Positions 1 through 8,110 of a stretch of DNA of 33,733 nt are shown one piece after another. The notes under the pieces are model-generated. The model made no database searches, was not told where the DNA came from, and saw nothing but the letters and a program-made list of their open reading frames with translations. The stretch comes from CAZZKG01 sp964654825 (GTDB lineage: Bacteria; Gemmatimonadota; CAZMKB01), in assembly GCA_964654825.1 (NCBI GenBank), contig CAZZKG010000041.1:1-33733 (forward strand), written 5' to 3'. The position numbers and the translations under genes are program-made. Each line of letters opens with the position of its first letter. The first letter of the stretch is position 1.

Positions 1-347
1 ACACAGATCGTGAAAACAGAGATAAGGACGATGAACAATCTGCCATAGAGAAAAAAGTAGATGTCAGGCACATCTGAAGGCGAATGTCCCTGAAAGATCC
101 ACTCATAGAGAGCGACGCAGCCGCAGACAACAGACTGCAGGTATATGTTCAGGCTGGGGTAGTTGAAGAAGTGTGGATTAGGATCAGCTGTACGAACGAT
201 CGTGAGGGCCGTTCTCACAAGTCGGTGTTCATCCGGATGGACCTGGAGGGGATAACCGAAGAACAATCCCTTGAAGCGAAGTAAAAACGCCCCGACAACT
301 ACGAGGATTAAAACCACCACTTCTGGTTGTGGATACTTCCTTTTCAT
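1..347 (-). CDS. Membrane glycosyltransferase, GT39/ArnT-like, N-terminal part (runs off left edge)
   Basis: The reverse strand is open from an ATG at 347 to the window edge (115 codons, no stop). The translation starts with a short basic stretch (MKRKYPQPE), then a hydrophobic segment at about residues 9-23. Next come a VHPDEH motif and a NYPSLNIY motif at about residues 38-75. The HPDE...YPSL pattern is typical of GT39-like (PMT/ArnT) polytopic transferases, which move sugars from polyprenyl-phosphate carriers on the outer face of the inner membrane; the acidic residue after the first membrane segment is normally catalytic. A purine-rich GAGAGGG lies about 10 nt upstream of the ATG. The gene is divergent from pspF with about 230-320 bases between them. 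Family assignment is fairly sure; substrate is unknown. Confidence 0.75.
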   Translation of the reverse strand, partial: MKRKYPQPEVVVLILVVVGAFLLRFKGLFFGYPLQVHPDEHRLVRTALTIVRTADPNPHFFNYPSLNIYLQSVVCGCVALYEWIFQGHSPSDVPDIYFFLYGRLFIVLISVFTIC

Positions 348-581
348 GAACGGACACCCTCTCTTACTGCATGCCCTTGTGACACACAAATCGATCTGGA
401 CGGGGAATAAAGGCTTCAGTATGAGCTCATTCAACTCATTATTCGCAAAAAAGATACCACGATTTGATCCCAGAGGTCGAAATGCAGAACGGGGTGAGGA
501 GTAGGTACCGAGTACACTGCTGATCAGTGAAGTATCAGAGCGTAACCCGCAAAAGAAACAGTCAGGTGATAAGGAGCAATG

Positions 582-610
582 TTGACATCCTTTCGCACCT
601 CGGGTATTAT
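582..610 (+). promoter_or_regulatory. Sigma-70 promoter for pspF
   Basis: TTGACA (582-587) and TATTAT (605-610) are separated by exactly 17 nt, close to the housekeeping consensus. A transcript starting near 617 excludes the first in-frame ATG at 579 and supports the ATG at 669 as the start of pspF. Confidence 0.6.
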
Positions 611-668
611 CAATATAAATGCGAAGGAATTTGTTTCGTTCGAAAATCTGTGGGATATTCAGGTTCTG

Positions 669-1613
669 ATGGATAACACATCTGAAATAATTGGGAAGAG
701 CCGCGCTCTCCTCGAAGTACTCAAAAAGGCCGAAACATTCGCATCTGTCCCCAGGCCGCTTTTGATCCGGGGTGAGCGAGGGACGGGAAAAGAGCTCCTG
801 GCTTCCTTTATTCACAACAGGAGCACCCATGCTTCGGGTCCGTTCATTGCCGTCAACTGTGCGGTATTCAATGACGAGCTTCTGGTCAGCGAACTGTTTG
901 GACACGAACGAGGGGCTTTCACAGGCGCTGCCTCCCGTCGGATCGGCTACCTGGAAAAAGCTCACAGGGGTACCATATTCTTCGATGAAGTGGGCAACAT
1001 GTCCCTCCGGTTCCAGGAAAGCCTCCTCAGGGTTCTGGAAACAAAGAAGTTCGAACGCCTCGGCGGGAAACGGTCCATGGAAGTCGATTCCCGCTTTGTT
1101 TTCGCCACGAACGCTGACATCGAAAACATGATGGAAAGAGGTGAATTCCGCACGGACTTCTACGATCGCATTGCTTTTGAAACATTGACGATGCCTCCCC
1201 TAAGGCAGAGAAGAATAGACATCCCGCTCCTCATTGCTCACTTCACACTGGCATTGGTGAGAGAGATCCCGAATTTCGAACCGGCGCAGTTTTCTCCCGA
1301 AGCAACCCGGCAGATGATGGAATACTACTGGCCTGGAAACATCAGGGAGCTCAAGAACGTCGTCGAACGAATTCAGCTGAAACAGTCCACCGGCATCGTT
1401 CACACGGTGGACCTGCCGCAGGAGATAACCGCTTCGGCCCCGATCGGGAACACTTTTCACGAGAAAGTCGAAGCATACAAGAAGCATCTCATTTTGAGCG
1501 CATGGCGTGACTCGGACAGAAATCAGAGGAAAGCATCCGACACGCTCGGAATCAGCTATGATCAGTTCCGGCATTATTTCAGGAAATACGCCCTGAAGGA
1601 CCTGGCTGACTGA
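669..1613 (+). CDS. pspF: PspF-like sigma-54-dependent activator (enhancer-binding protein)
   Basis: An AAA+ bacterial enhancer-binding protein of 314 aa without an N-terminal receiver or sensor domain, as in E. coli PspF. Visible motifs are Walker A GERGTGKE (35-42), the sigma-54 contact loop GAFTGA (82-87), Walker B GTIFFDEVG (101-109), the arginine-finger region FRTDFYDR, the WPGNIRELKNVVER segment, and a C-terminal Fis-type helix-turn-helix ending in a YDQFRHYFRKY-like sequence characteristic of PspF. The open frame extends to an ATG at 579, but a promoter lies inside that extension and PspF homologues begin a few residues before the AAA+ core, so 669 is preferred. The gene lies directly upstream of pspA on the same strand, whereas in E. 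coli it is divergent. By family knowledge PspA binds and inhibits PspF until membrane stress releases it. Confidence 0.9.
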   Translation: MDNTSEIIGKSRALLEVLKKAETFASVPRPLLIRGERGTGKELLASFIHNRSTHASGPFIAVNCAVFNDELLVSELFGHERGAFTGAASRRIGYLEKAHRGTIFFDEVGNMSLRFQESLLRVLETKKFERLGGKRSMEVDSRFVFATNADIENMMERGEFRTDFYDRIAFETLTMPPLRQRRIDIPLLIAHFTLALVREIPNFEPAQFSPEATRQMMEYYWPGNIRELKNVVERIQLKQSTGIVHTVDLPQEITASAPIGNTFHEKVEAYKKHLILSAWRDSDRNQRKASDTLGISYDQFRHYFRKYALKDLAD

Positions 1614-1640
1614 ATAATTGGCGTTTTTAACCATTGTGGT

Positions 1641-1770
1641 GGTGTAAATCACCAGAAATATCGGTTCGCGTGCTGCGTGAAAAACGTTGGAGATCGCGTA
1701 ACCCACTATTATTTATACTGTTATGCAGTCTGCTCTCTTCCGGTACAGAAATTGATTTATCAATTACCGG
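1641..1770 (+). promoter_or_regulatory. pspA upstream region with two inverted repeats
   Basis: The 200-base gap between pspF and pspA contains GGTGTAAATCACC (1641-1653), an inverted repeat with 4-bp arms, and a longer imperfect hairpin at 1740-1770 with arms CCGGT...ACCGG around AATTGAT-TT-ATCAATT. A weak GG-N10-GC element (cGGttcgcgtgctGC, about 1664-1678) could be a degenerate -24/-12 promoter but lacks the TGGCAC/TTGC consensus. Such repeats are plausible activator or operator sites for the PspF-controlled operon; the function is inferred. Confidence 0.35.
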
Positions 1771-1814
1771 ACGATGGTTACCAGCTAACACATTTCTGAG
1801 AGGGAGAGTACACG

Positions 1815-2522
1815 ATGAGCATGCTGCAGCGTATCAAGAGAATAGTCTCTGCCAACATCAACCATCTTGTTGGAAAGGCAGAAGACCCTGAGATGATGAT
1901 CAAAGAGCTTATCAGGGAAATGGACGAAAGTATCATCACGCTCAGGACGGAAGTGGCAAAGGCGATAGCGGCTGAGAAAAGAATCGGCCGGCGCATCGAA
2001 GATGTCCAGAGGAAGGTTCAATCGTGGCAGGAGAACAGTGAAAAGGCTGTCAGGGACGGCGATGACGATCTCGCGAGGAAAGCAATCGAGAGAAAACTGG
2101 ACGAGGAAAACAGGTTGCCTGCTCTGAAAAACGAGCACAGGAAGGCAGTGGATGTGAGCCGGACCATGAAAGAACATCTCAGGAAGCTGGAGGACAAGAT
2201 ACAGGAAGCACGCCGGAAGAAAGAGATCCTCATCGCGCGCAAACGAAGCGCGGAGGCCCGGAGGGCGATGCTGTCAGCGACCGAGAACTTTGCGCACATG
2301 TCGAGGAAGAGTGACATACTTCTGACTGAAGTCGAATCGCTGAGCCCTGTCTCCTTCGAATCTCTCGAGGAAGAAGTCACCCAGCTCGAGGTCGAAGCAG
2401 AGGCGATGCATGAGATCATGGACGAGAGACCTTCGCTAGAACAGGTTTTCGAGGAATCGAAGAAGAAAGAGAAAATAGAAGCCCAGCTAAAGGAGATAAA
2501 AAGGAGATTGAAGGAAGAATGA
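1815..2522 (+). CDS. pspA: Phage shock protein A (PspA/IM30/Vipp1 family, ESCRT-III-like)
   Basis: A 235-aa, almost entirely alpha-helical and highly charged protein. It starts MSMLQRIKRIVSANINHLV, the amphipathic N-terminal helix of PspA/IM30, followed by AEDPEMMIKELIREMDE, the strongly conserved family signature. Long coiled coils fill residues about 25-190, and the C-terminal helix is rich in E and K. Length is close to the 220-230 aa family norm. A good ribosome site (GAGGGAGAG) precedes the ATG. Known role: it polymerises on damaged inner membrane, limits proton leak, and in many bacteria inhibits PspF. It is the first gene of a same-strand series with the NfeD-like and flotillin genes. 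There is no PspB or PspC here, so sensing may differ from enterobacteria. Confidence 0.93.
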   Translation: MSMLQRIKRIVSANINHLVGKAEDPEMMIKELIREMDESIITLRTEVAKAIAAEKRIGRRIEDVQRKVQSWQENSEKAVRDGDDDLARKAIERKLDEENRLPALKNEHRKAVDVSRTMKEHLRKLEDKIQEARRKKEILIARKRSAEARRAMLSATENFAHMSRKSDILLTEVESLSPVSFESLEEEVTQLEVEAEAMHEIMDERPSLEQVFEESKKKEKIEAQLKEIKRRLKEE

Positions 2523-2643
2523 AAAGGGCAGTGTATAATAAATTAATTCGACGAACCGTACTCTGCACACACTTATAATTGAACTGAGATAACCGTATTC
2601 GCTGATACTCGATCATCCGGCAGGTCAGAAGGGGGCTTGAACA

Positions 2644-3228
2644 ATGACGTTTCTCATCAACCTGGCTTCGTACTTCCTGGGCTTGAACGCTCTCCAGAAG
2701 ATTTTTTTAGCCAGTGCCGTTCTGGGTGGTACCCTGTTCGTGATCAGAATATTGTTCATGCTGTTCGGTGGTGACACCGATAGTGACATCGACATGGACG
2801 GCGATACCGACATCTCGCACGGAGACACCGACTCCAGTTTCCGGATCCTGTCACTGCAGGGACTTACCTCTTTTTTCATGATGTTCGGACTCGTGGGCCT
2901 CGCACTGTCGGAACTGTCGGGGATAATGGCCATATTCGGAGGCCTGATCGCAGGCACTTTCACCGTCTGGTTGATCGGAAAGATCTTTGTCGGTATGAAA
3001 CGACTCCAGTCTGATGGCACCATTCACATGACCAGTGCTATCGGAGAAGAGGGCACCGTCTATTTGACCATTCCCGCAGAAGGAACAGGAAAGATACAGC
3101 TATCCATACAGGAGCGCCTCAAGGTCATGAATGCGGTCTCCTTCAACAAAGAGGAGATAAAGACGGGAGAGCGCGTCACTGTCGTGAATGTGATCCGTGG
3201 AAACATCATGGTAGTTGAGAAAATCTGA
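2644..3228 (+). CDS. YuaF/NfeD-like membrane protein with C-terminal OB fold (flotillin partner)
   Basis: 194 aa. Hydrophobic segments at about 18-42 and 70-117 frame a striking acidic loop (about 43-65) with repeated D-x-D motifs. After the membrane part, residues about 125-194 (IGEEGTVYLTIPAEGTGKI ... GERVTVVNVIRGNIMVVEKI) match the small OB-like beta domain of NfeD/YuaF proteins. In Bacillus, YuaF is encoded next to the flotillin YuaG/FloT and linked to membrane stress; the same pairing occurs here, with flotillin 91 bases downstream. The acidic loop could bind divalent cations, which is inference. The ribosome site AGAAGGGGG sits just before the ATG. Family identification rests on architecture and context. 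Confidence 0.75.
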   Translation: MTFLINLASYFLGLNALQKIFLASAVLGGTLFVIRILFMLFGGDTDSDIDMDGDTDISHGDTDSSFRILSLQGLTSFFMMFGLVGLALSELSGIMAIFGGLIAGTFTVWLIGKIFVGMKRLQSDGTIHMTSAIGEEGTVYLTIPAEGTGKIQLSIQERLKVMNAVSFNKEEIKTGERVTVVNVIRGNIMVVEKI

Positions 3229-3243
3229 GAATAAGAGGGGTAA

Positions 3244-3263
3244 TCAGGTGTAAAAATACCTGA
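3244..3263 (+). promoter_or_regulatory. Inverted repeat in front of the flotillin gene
   Basis: TCAGGT-N8-ACCTGA lies 57 bases before the flotillin start. Its core GGTGTAAA is also in the GGTGTAAATCACC repeat upstream of pspA (1641), so a common regulator or RNA element is possible. The spacing (8 nt) and lack of a T-tract make a terminator less likely. Confidence 0.3.
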
Positions 3264-3319
3264 CGACTTTGAATCAACGGTGAGTAAATGGTTGTTGTAA
3301 CTGAAAGGAGGAATTTCTG

Positions 3320-4732
3320 ATGGAGATATGGTTAACATTAGCAATCGGCAGTTTTATTATCATTGTCGTCTCAACGATCCTCTTTATGGCCTCTCGCTAC
3401 AGACGCTGCCCGTCTGACCAGATCCTGGTTATCTACGGCAAGGTGGCGAAAGACCAGTCATCCCGATGTCTGCACGGTGGTGGTGCGTTCGTGTGGCCGC
3501 TCATCCAGGATTACGCGTATATGAGTCTGACACCGATGACTATCAGTATCCCGCTGCAGAATGCACTTTCTTTCCAGAACATTCGCATCAACGTGCCCAG
3601 TACATTCACGGTCGGTATCAGCACTGATCCTTCCATCAGGAACAATGCCGCGGAGCGCCTTCTCGACCTGAAGCCGATCAACATCGAGGAAATGGCAAAG
3701 GAGATCATCTTCGGCCAGCTGCGTCTGACTATCGCCTCCCTCACGATCGAACAGATCAACCAGGACCGCGAGAGATTTCTCGAAGCTATCCGCAAGAACG
3801 TCGAACCGGAGTTGAACAAGATTGGCCTCTATCTCATCAACGTCAATATCACTGACATCACTGACGAGTCGGACTATATCGAGAGTATCGGTAAAAAAGC
3901 GGCCTCAGAAGCAATCAACAAGGCAAAAATCGATGTTGCCGAACAGGTGAAGCTGGGTGCTATCGGTGAGGCCGAGGCAAACAGGGAGAAAGATATCAGA
4001 GTCGCTGAGAATTACGCCGAAGCCGAGAAGGGAAAGAAGAAGGCCCAGGCCGACCAGCGAATCTACGTCCAGGGCCAGGAAGCAGAGGCCGTTGACGGGG
4101 AGAACAAGGCAAAAGCAGATATTGCTGATGCAAATGCACAGCTTGCAGTCAAGGAGTCAGCCGCTCTCCAGAAGGGTGAGGTCGCGAAGAGAGAAGCCCG
4201 GATAGAGATCCAGAAGGCCCAGTACCTGGCTGAACAGGAACGCCTCAATGCCGAGGAAGTGGTCAGGAAGGAAATCGAGAAACGCAAGATCGAGATCTCG
4301 GCAGACGCCCAGGCCGAACGTACCAGAAGGGAAGCCAGAGGCGAGGCGGACGCTATCCTGATGAAGTATGATGCAGAAGCAGCCGGAATACGGAAACTGC
4401 TCGACAGCAAAGCCGAGGGTTATGCCCAGCTGGTCAGGAGCTGTGACGGCGACGCACGATCCACGGCGACCCTCCTCATGATCGAAAAAATCGAAGAAAT
4501 CGTCACCCGCCAGGTCGAAGCGATCAGCAACCTGAAGATCGACAAGATCACGGTCTGGGATTCAGGCGGAGGGGACAGCGGTAAATCCTCAACCGCAAAC
4601 TTCGTGTCGAATCTCATCAAGAGCATCCCACCGCTTCAGGACGTGGCTTCGATGGCCGGAGTCGAACTCCCGGAGTATCTCGGCAGGATGGCGGAAGACA
4701 AACAGGTAGAGAATCCAGAAGAGATAACCTGA
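3320..4732 (+). CDS. floT: Flotillin-like SPFH protein (FloT/YuaG type)
   Basis: 470 aa. One N-terminal membrane anchor (about residues 3-25) is followed by an SPFH/Band-7 domain (about 30-200). Next is a long Ala/Glu/Lys-rich coiled coil (about 200-385) with the repetitive EAEA pattern of flotillins, then a C-terminal region of about 85 aa containing IDKITVWDSGGG, a sequence typical of bacterial FloT. Flotillins form membrane scaffolds affecting fluidity and protein assembly. The preceding gene encodes the usual NfeD/YuaF partner. The ribosome site is excellent (AAAGGAGG before the ATG). The cluster pspA-NfeD-flotillin downstream of PspF indicates a membrane-integrity operon. A hairpin terminator follows at 4756. 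Confidence 0.92.
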   Translation: MEIWLTLAIGSFIIIVVSTILFMASRYRRCPSDQILVIYGKVAKDQSSRCLHGGGAFVWPLIQDYAYMSLTPMTISIPLQNALSFQNIRINVPSTFTVGISTDPSIRNNAAERLLDLKPINIEEMAKEIIFGQLRLTIASLTIEQINQDRERFLEAIRKNVEPELNKIGLYLINVNITDITDESDYIESIGKKAASEAINKAKIDVAEQVKLGAIGEAEANREKDIRVAENYAEAEKGKKKAQADQRIYVQGQEAEAVDGENKAKADIADANAQLAVKESAALQKGEVAKREARIEIQKAQYLAEQERLNAEEVVRKEIEKRKIEISADAQAERTRREARGEADAILMKYDAEAAGIRKLLDSKAEGYAQLVRSCDGDARSTATLLMIEKIEEIVTRQVEAISNLKIDKITVWDSGGGDSGKSSTANFVSNLIKSIPPLQDVASMAGVELPEYLGRMAEDKQVENPEEIT

Positions 4733-4755
4733 TCGACGTGAGTTAGAAAAACAGG

Positions 4756-4810
4756 AACCAGCCATCACGTTTCGCACAGATGCATGCGAATATGATGGCT
4801 GGTTTATTTT
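4756..4810 (+). terminator. Bidirectional hairpin terminator between flotillin and DUF3179 genes
   Basis: Perfect 12-bp arms AACCAGCCATCA (4756-4767) and TGATGGCTGGTT (4793-4804) enclose a second stem TTCGCA/TGCGAA (4771-4776, 4785-4790). A T-rich tail follows on the plus strand, and an A-run (4747-4751) gives a T-run on the minus strand, so it can end transcripts from both convergent genes. Confidence 0.85.
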
Positions 4811-4828
4811 ATGGTATCGAGGAGGTTT

Positions 4829-5884
4829 TCAGTCGATCACCGCGGTGTTGGGATAGAATCCGCTCCAGGCGAACCAGAACACCGGCGTCACCGGCAGCTC
4901 GGTGAGTTTACTCCCCTCGAGCTCGCCTTTCAGACACCGGCCCGACACGAAGTCCCACGTCGAACCCGTCTCCCTGTCCCGGTAGGAAGCAGGTGAACCG
5001 CTCTTTTTGAAGCTGAGCTCCTTCTCGCCGAACTTTGGAAGGAAAGCCCGCACCCCTCCGTCCTCACCGCGGGCCACGATGACCGCATCCTCTCCGAGCG
5101 TGGCCCTTACGAACTCAGCCCGGTCGATTTTTTTCTCCTTCACCGCCAGCGCGTGAGGACCTCTTGTCACACCGTAGACGAGTTCCTTCCCCGGCATCCT
5201 GTCCTCTAGCCACTGCGCGCGGAAAATTCCGATCCTTTCAGGATCCTTGAAGTAGCTCTCGTACTGCGAAGAACGAATCGCCTCCTCCTTCTTCAGGACT
5301 TTCGTGTCGGGATGATCTTTGATCCACTGTGACCAGGTGGTCTGAACGACAGGAATCATGGTGAGGCGCTTCCCCTTGAGCTCACCCGTAAGCGCTTCTC
5401 CCGTGACGTGGCTCCAGTATGTTTTGGTCTCCCGGTCCTGCATGATGAGACTGTTTCGCCAGAGCCTTCCTGACACGATAAACGATAACTGTCTATCATC
5501 AATCTGACGGGTATGTACCACACCCGTGTGGCAGAGAGGTCACCATGTCACCGCGAACGCCACATCCCCGATGCGATCGTTCACGATCTCGTGGGCGTCG
5601 AGATGCCACAGGGAATAAGCCCGTGCCTCTCCACCGATAACGACTCCCATAACCGGCTCTTCCCCTGACATCTGTGAACTTGCTTCTTGTCCTCTTACGA
5701 ATGCCGGGTCAAAAATAGCTGGGATGGCCCCCGCAGGTAACACCTGATACATCTCTTCACCATCTATCGTCGTGACCACTTCCGGTTTTCTCCTCTGCGC
5801 ATCGAGTGTACTGACAGTAAATACGAGCAGGGCGGTTGCCGCTACCGCCGTGATCGTCGATTTCCAGGACAGCAAAGTTTTCAT
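4829..5884 (-). CDS. DUF3179-family exported protein, candidate selenoprotein (in-frame TGA at 5540-5542)
   Basis: One reading frame of 352 codons is interrupted only by a TGA at codon 115. Both sides match DUF3179: GAIPAIFDPAFV and HEIVNDRIGDVAFAVTW before it, then PLCHTGVV, SGRLWRNSLIMQDRET, YWSHVTGEALTGEL and a second DRETGSTWDFVSGRCLKGEL unit after it. In DUF3179 proteins the motif here is V-T-[YW]-C-P-L-C; the TGA replaces the first Cys, giving UPLC. Substitution of a redox CxxC cysteine by UGA is the hallmark of selenoproteins. The start at 5884 gives a signal peptide (MKTLLSWKSTI...LDAQ, cleavage near residue 30), so the protein is periplasmic or outside the membrane, and has the ribosome site AGGGG. 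Its biochemical role is unknown. It follows the FadB-like gene by 107 bases. The alternative is a nonsense mutation or sequencing error in a Cys form. Confidence 0.72.
5516..5533 (-). other. Hairpin just after the in-frame UGA (possible SECIS)
   Basis: In the mRNA, 6 nt after the UGA, a 7-bp stem (UGCCACA / UGUGGUA, one G-U pair) closes a CGGG loop. Bacterial SECIS elements are hairpins inside the coding region with a G near the start of the apical loop, as here. The loop begins 13 nt after the UGA, slightly closer than the range I remember for known elements, so this is suggestive only. Confidence 0.35.
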
Positions 5885-5991
5885 ACATCCCCTACCCTTT
5901 CGATAAAAAATTTCCTCAGATAAGATTGATGTTTCTTTTCTGTTATGTATTTCTCCTCTTGATTGCAAGCCCCGATCAAGGAGAGGGCAGC

Positions 5992-8103
5992 TCAAATCCT
6001 CTGGCCTACGGTGAATGGGGAGGCGGCCTTCTCTCCCAGGGCTTCGTACAGGAATTCGGGGGGTTCGAACTGCGTGCCCCAGGACTGGTGTAATTTCTCG
6101 AACTGACGGACGAGCTGAGGAGTTCCGATGAGAGATGCGTGATGAAGGGGGCCTCCCAGATGATAAGGAAAAATCCCAAGTGAGGTGAGAGCGATATCCA
6201 CTACTTCCGGATAGGGAGAAACACCCTCACCGAAAACGCGGATGGCCTCACCCATGATGGAATACAGGAGCCGTTCCTGAATCATCTCGTCATATTGGGG
6301 TGAGCTTACCTGACTCTCTCCGTGAGGTGAAATACTTTCATCCAGCCAGGGAGCGCCATCGGTGTACACGTAGAAACCTTTCTCGCCATGCCTCCCATCA
6401 ACTCCACCGGTCTGCAGGCTGACACTTACCTCCGGCGGTTCGAACCGATTACCGATCCTCACATTCAGAAATCGCGCGGTATCCAGATAGTTGCAAAGCC
6501 CCATCGAGTCCAGAGTCCAGAACGGACCGACCGACAGACCGGAAGAGAGTGCGGCCTCTTCGATCCTGAGGACACCGGCGCCTTCTTCGAGTAATCTGAG
6601 AGCTTCGGTGAGATAAGCGGTGAGTACTCTCTTGCATATACCTGCGGGACTTTCCTTGATGACGATTATGAGTGGATCCAGCTTCTCGAAGAATGAGAGG
6701 AGGCCAGGGAGCCCCGCCACGTGGATATCATCACGCAGGAACACCTCGATGATCCCCCCACCCTCAGCGGTGTCGATCCTCGAGACTCCATACACCCGAT
6801 GCTTCGATTCGAGAGGAATTTCGGACACCAGCACAGGGAGAGATTCCGTGTCGATCGCTATAGCAACTGACGGATCGGTCTGCGTTACAGCTTCCCTTAT
6901 GAGGATTCCAAGCTTCTCGATATCCGTGGATACACCCGCGACAAAAACGAGGCCACTCGAATTGAGCCCACGGGTGTGGGATGAGGGGTAGATTCTTTTC
7001 GTAACCTCTTCGTTTTCCGGGATACTCTCTCTCAAAAGACGGCTTAATCCTGTTATGTCCTTCGAGATAAATCTTACAGCGTAACCTTTCGAACCAAAAT
7101 GTACTCCCCACTCTACCGCACTTCGCGAGTCACCCAGTATGGTCACGATCTCCCCGTTAACATGCGAACCGACAGAGGCACCCCTTATCCACTTCCTGAG
7201 TCTTGCGCCTTTGTGGGCAAGCGACAGGAGATTTCGGTTAGTCTGAGAGCTGATGAGATCTGTAAAATTTCTTGCAGCTACCATAAGACCTTCTTCGAGC
7301 CCCGCAGAGAGACCTTCACGGATAACCTCCAGGATCCCGAGGAAAGCCTCCCGGACTCCCGGCTTGAGCGAGTGTTTTGCTCTTCTCTGAGCTATGGATA
7401 TCTGGATGAGCTTTTTGACCCTGTTGTTCTCCCAGAGGCAGGAAAGAAGTGAAGCGAGACTCGCAGGTTTACCGTCACCATTGTTTTCGGTCTCGGATGC
7501 CTCCCGGGCGAGGAGTAGAGCGCCGGCCTGCTCCATAATATCATAACGGGCAAGATGATCAACCAGACCAAGCTCGAGGGCTTCCCTCGGTGAGAGGGTC
7601 TCGCACGATTCAAACATGTCGAGGACGCGAGGTAATCCCAGATGACCGATCATGGTAAAAACACCTCCCATGGGCGGAATGATACCCATACCCACCTCCG
7701 GAAAGTGAATGGAGGCCCCGGTCTCCAGCGACATGATCCTGCAGTCACATGCGAGAGCAAGTTCGAGAGAGGGACCGGAGATTCGCTGTTCCATCAGGCA
7801 GCAGGTCGGCACTTCGATACTCTCAATCAACTTGATCGTATCCTGAGCCTCGAAACAGAACCGACGGATCTCATTCTGATCCATGGCGAGGAGTTCTGCC
7901 ACAGGGTACACGGTACCACCACCGGGTCCACCCACCCGAAGCAGGATGCCTTTACAGCTGTTGGAATGAGCGAGTTTTTCGAGAATCCCGGAGAGCTCCC
8001 GAAAAAGTGATCTGATGAAGACGATATCTCCGGATTCATCAACTTCAAACGAGACGAAAAACAAACCGGTCTCATCAACTCGAGTGCTGACCAGGTCAGG
8101 CAT
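5992..8103 (-). CDS. FadB/FadJ-like two-domain protein (crotonase + degenerate 3-hydroxyacyl-CoA dehydrogenase)
   Basis: 703 aa, the length of FadB/FadJ. The N-terminal crotonase domain (about 1-200) keeps both expected acids, Glu114 (SGPSLELALACD) and Glu136 (HFPEVGMGIIP), although spaced two residues wider than usual. The dehydrogenase part (about 315-560) keeps the C-terminal SPAGICKRVLTAYLTEAL and SGLSVGPFWTLD signatures. Its Rossmann GxGxxG is replaced by ILGDSRSAVEWG, and the catalytic HFFNP motif is replaced by VYGVSRID. Hydratase activity is possible; NAD-dependent dehydrogenase activity is doubtful. The start at 8103 is preferred over an upstream in-frame ATG at 8172 because GAGGTGAG precedes it and it lies 7 bases after the thiolase stop. 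A minimal operon with the thiolase-like gene mirrors fadAB order reversed. Confidence 0.8.
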   Translation of the reverse strand: MPDLVSTRVDETGLFFVSFEVDESGDIVFIRSLFRELSGILEKLAHSNSCKGILLRVGGPGGGTVYPVAELLAMDQNEIRRFCFEAQDTIKLIESIEVPTCCLMEQRISGPSLELALACDCRIMSLETGASIHFPEVGMGIIPPMGGVFTMIGHLGLPRVLDMFESCETLSPREALELGLVDHLARYDIMEQAGALLLAREASETENNGDGKPASLASLLSCLWENNRVKKLIQISIAQRRAKHSLKPGVREAFLGILEVIREGLSAGLEEGLMVAARNFTDLISSQTNRNLLSLAHKGARLRKWIRGASVGSHVNGEIVTILGDSRSAVEWGVHFGSKGYAVRFISKDITGLSRLLRESIPENEEVTKRIYPSSHTRGLNSSGLVFVAGVSTDIEKLGILIREAVTQTDPSVAIAIDTESLPVLVSEIPLESKHRVYGVSRIDTAEGGGIIEVFLRDDIHVAGLPGLLSFFEKLDPLIIVIKESPAGICKRVLTAYLTEALRLLEEGAGVLRIEEAALSSGLSVGPFWTLDSMGLCNYLDTARFLNVRIGNRFEPPEVSVSLQTGGVDGRHGEKGFYVYTDGAPWLDESISPHGESQVSSPQYDEMIQERLLYSIMGEAIRVFGEGVSPYPEVVDIALTSLGIFPYHLGGPLHHASLIGTPQLVRQFEKLHQSWGTQFEPPEFLYEALGEKAASPFTVGQRI

Positions 8104-8110
8104 TCTCACC

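Noticed and set aside
579..668. An upstream ATG that would add 30 residues to PspF
   Set aside because: A near-consensus sigma-70 promoter (582-610) lies inside the extension, and PspF proteins start close to the AAA+ core.
2618..2640. GG-N10-GC element before the NfeD-like gene as a sigma-54 promoter
   Set aside because: It overlaps the ribosome site and has neither TGGCAC nor TTGC character.
4829..5521. Treating the 3' part of the DUF3179 gene as a separate gene starting at an internal ATG
   Set aside because: The reading frame and family homology run straight through the TGA, and the part alone would lack the signal peptide and the CPLC Cys.
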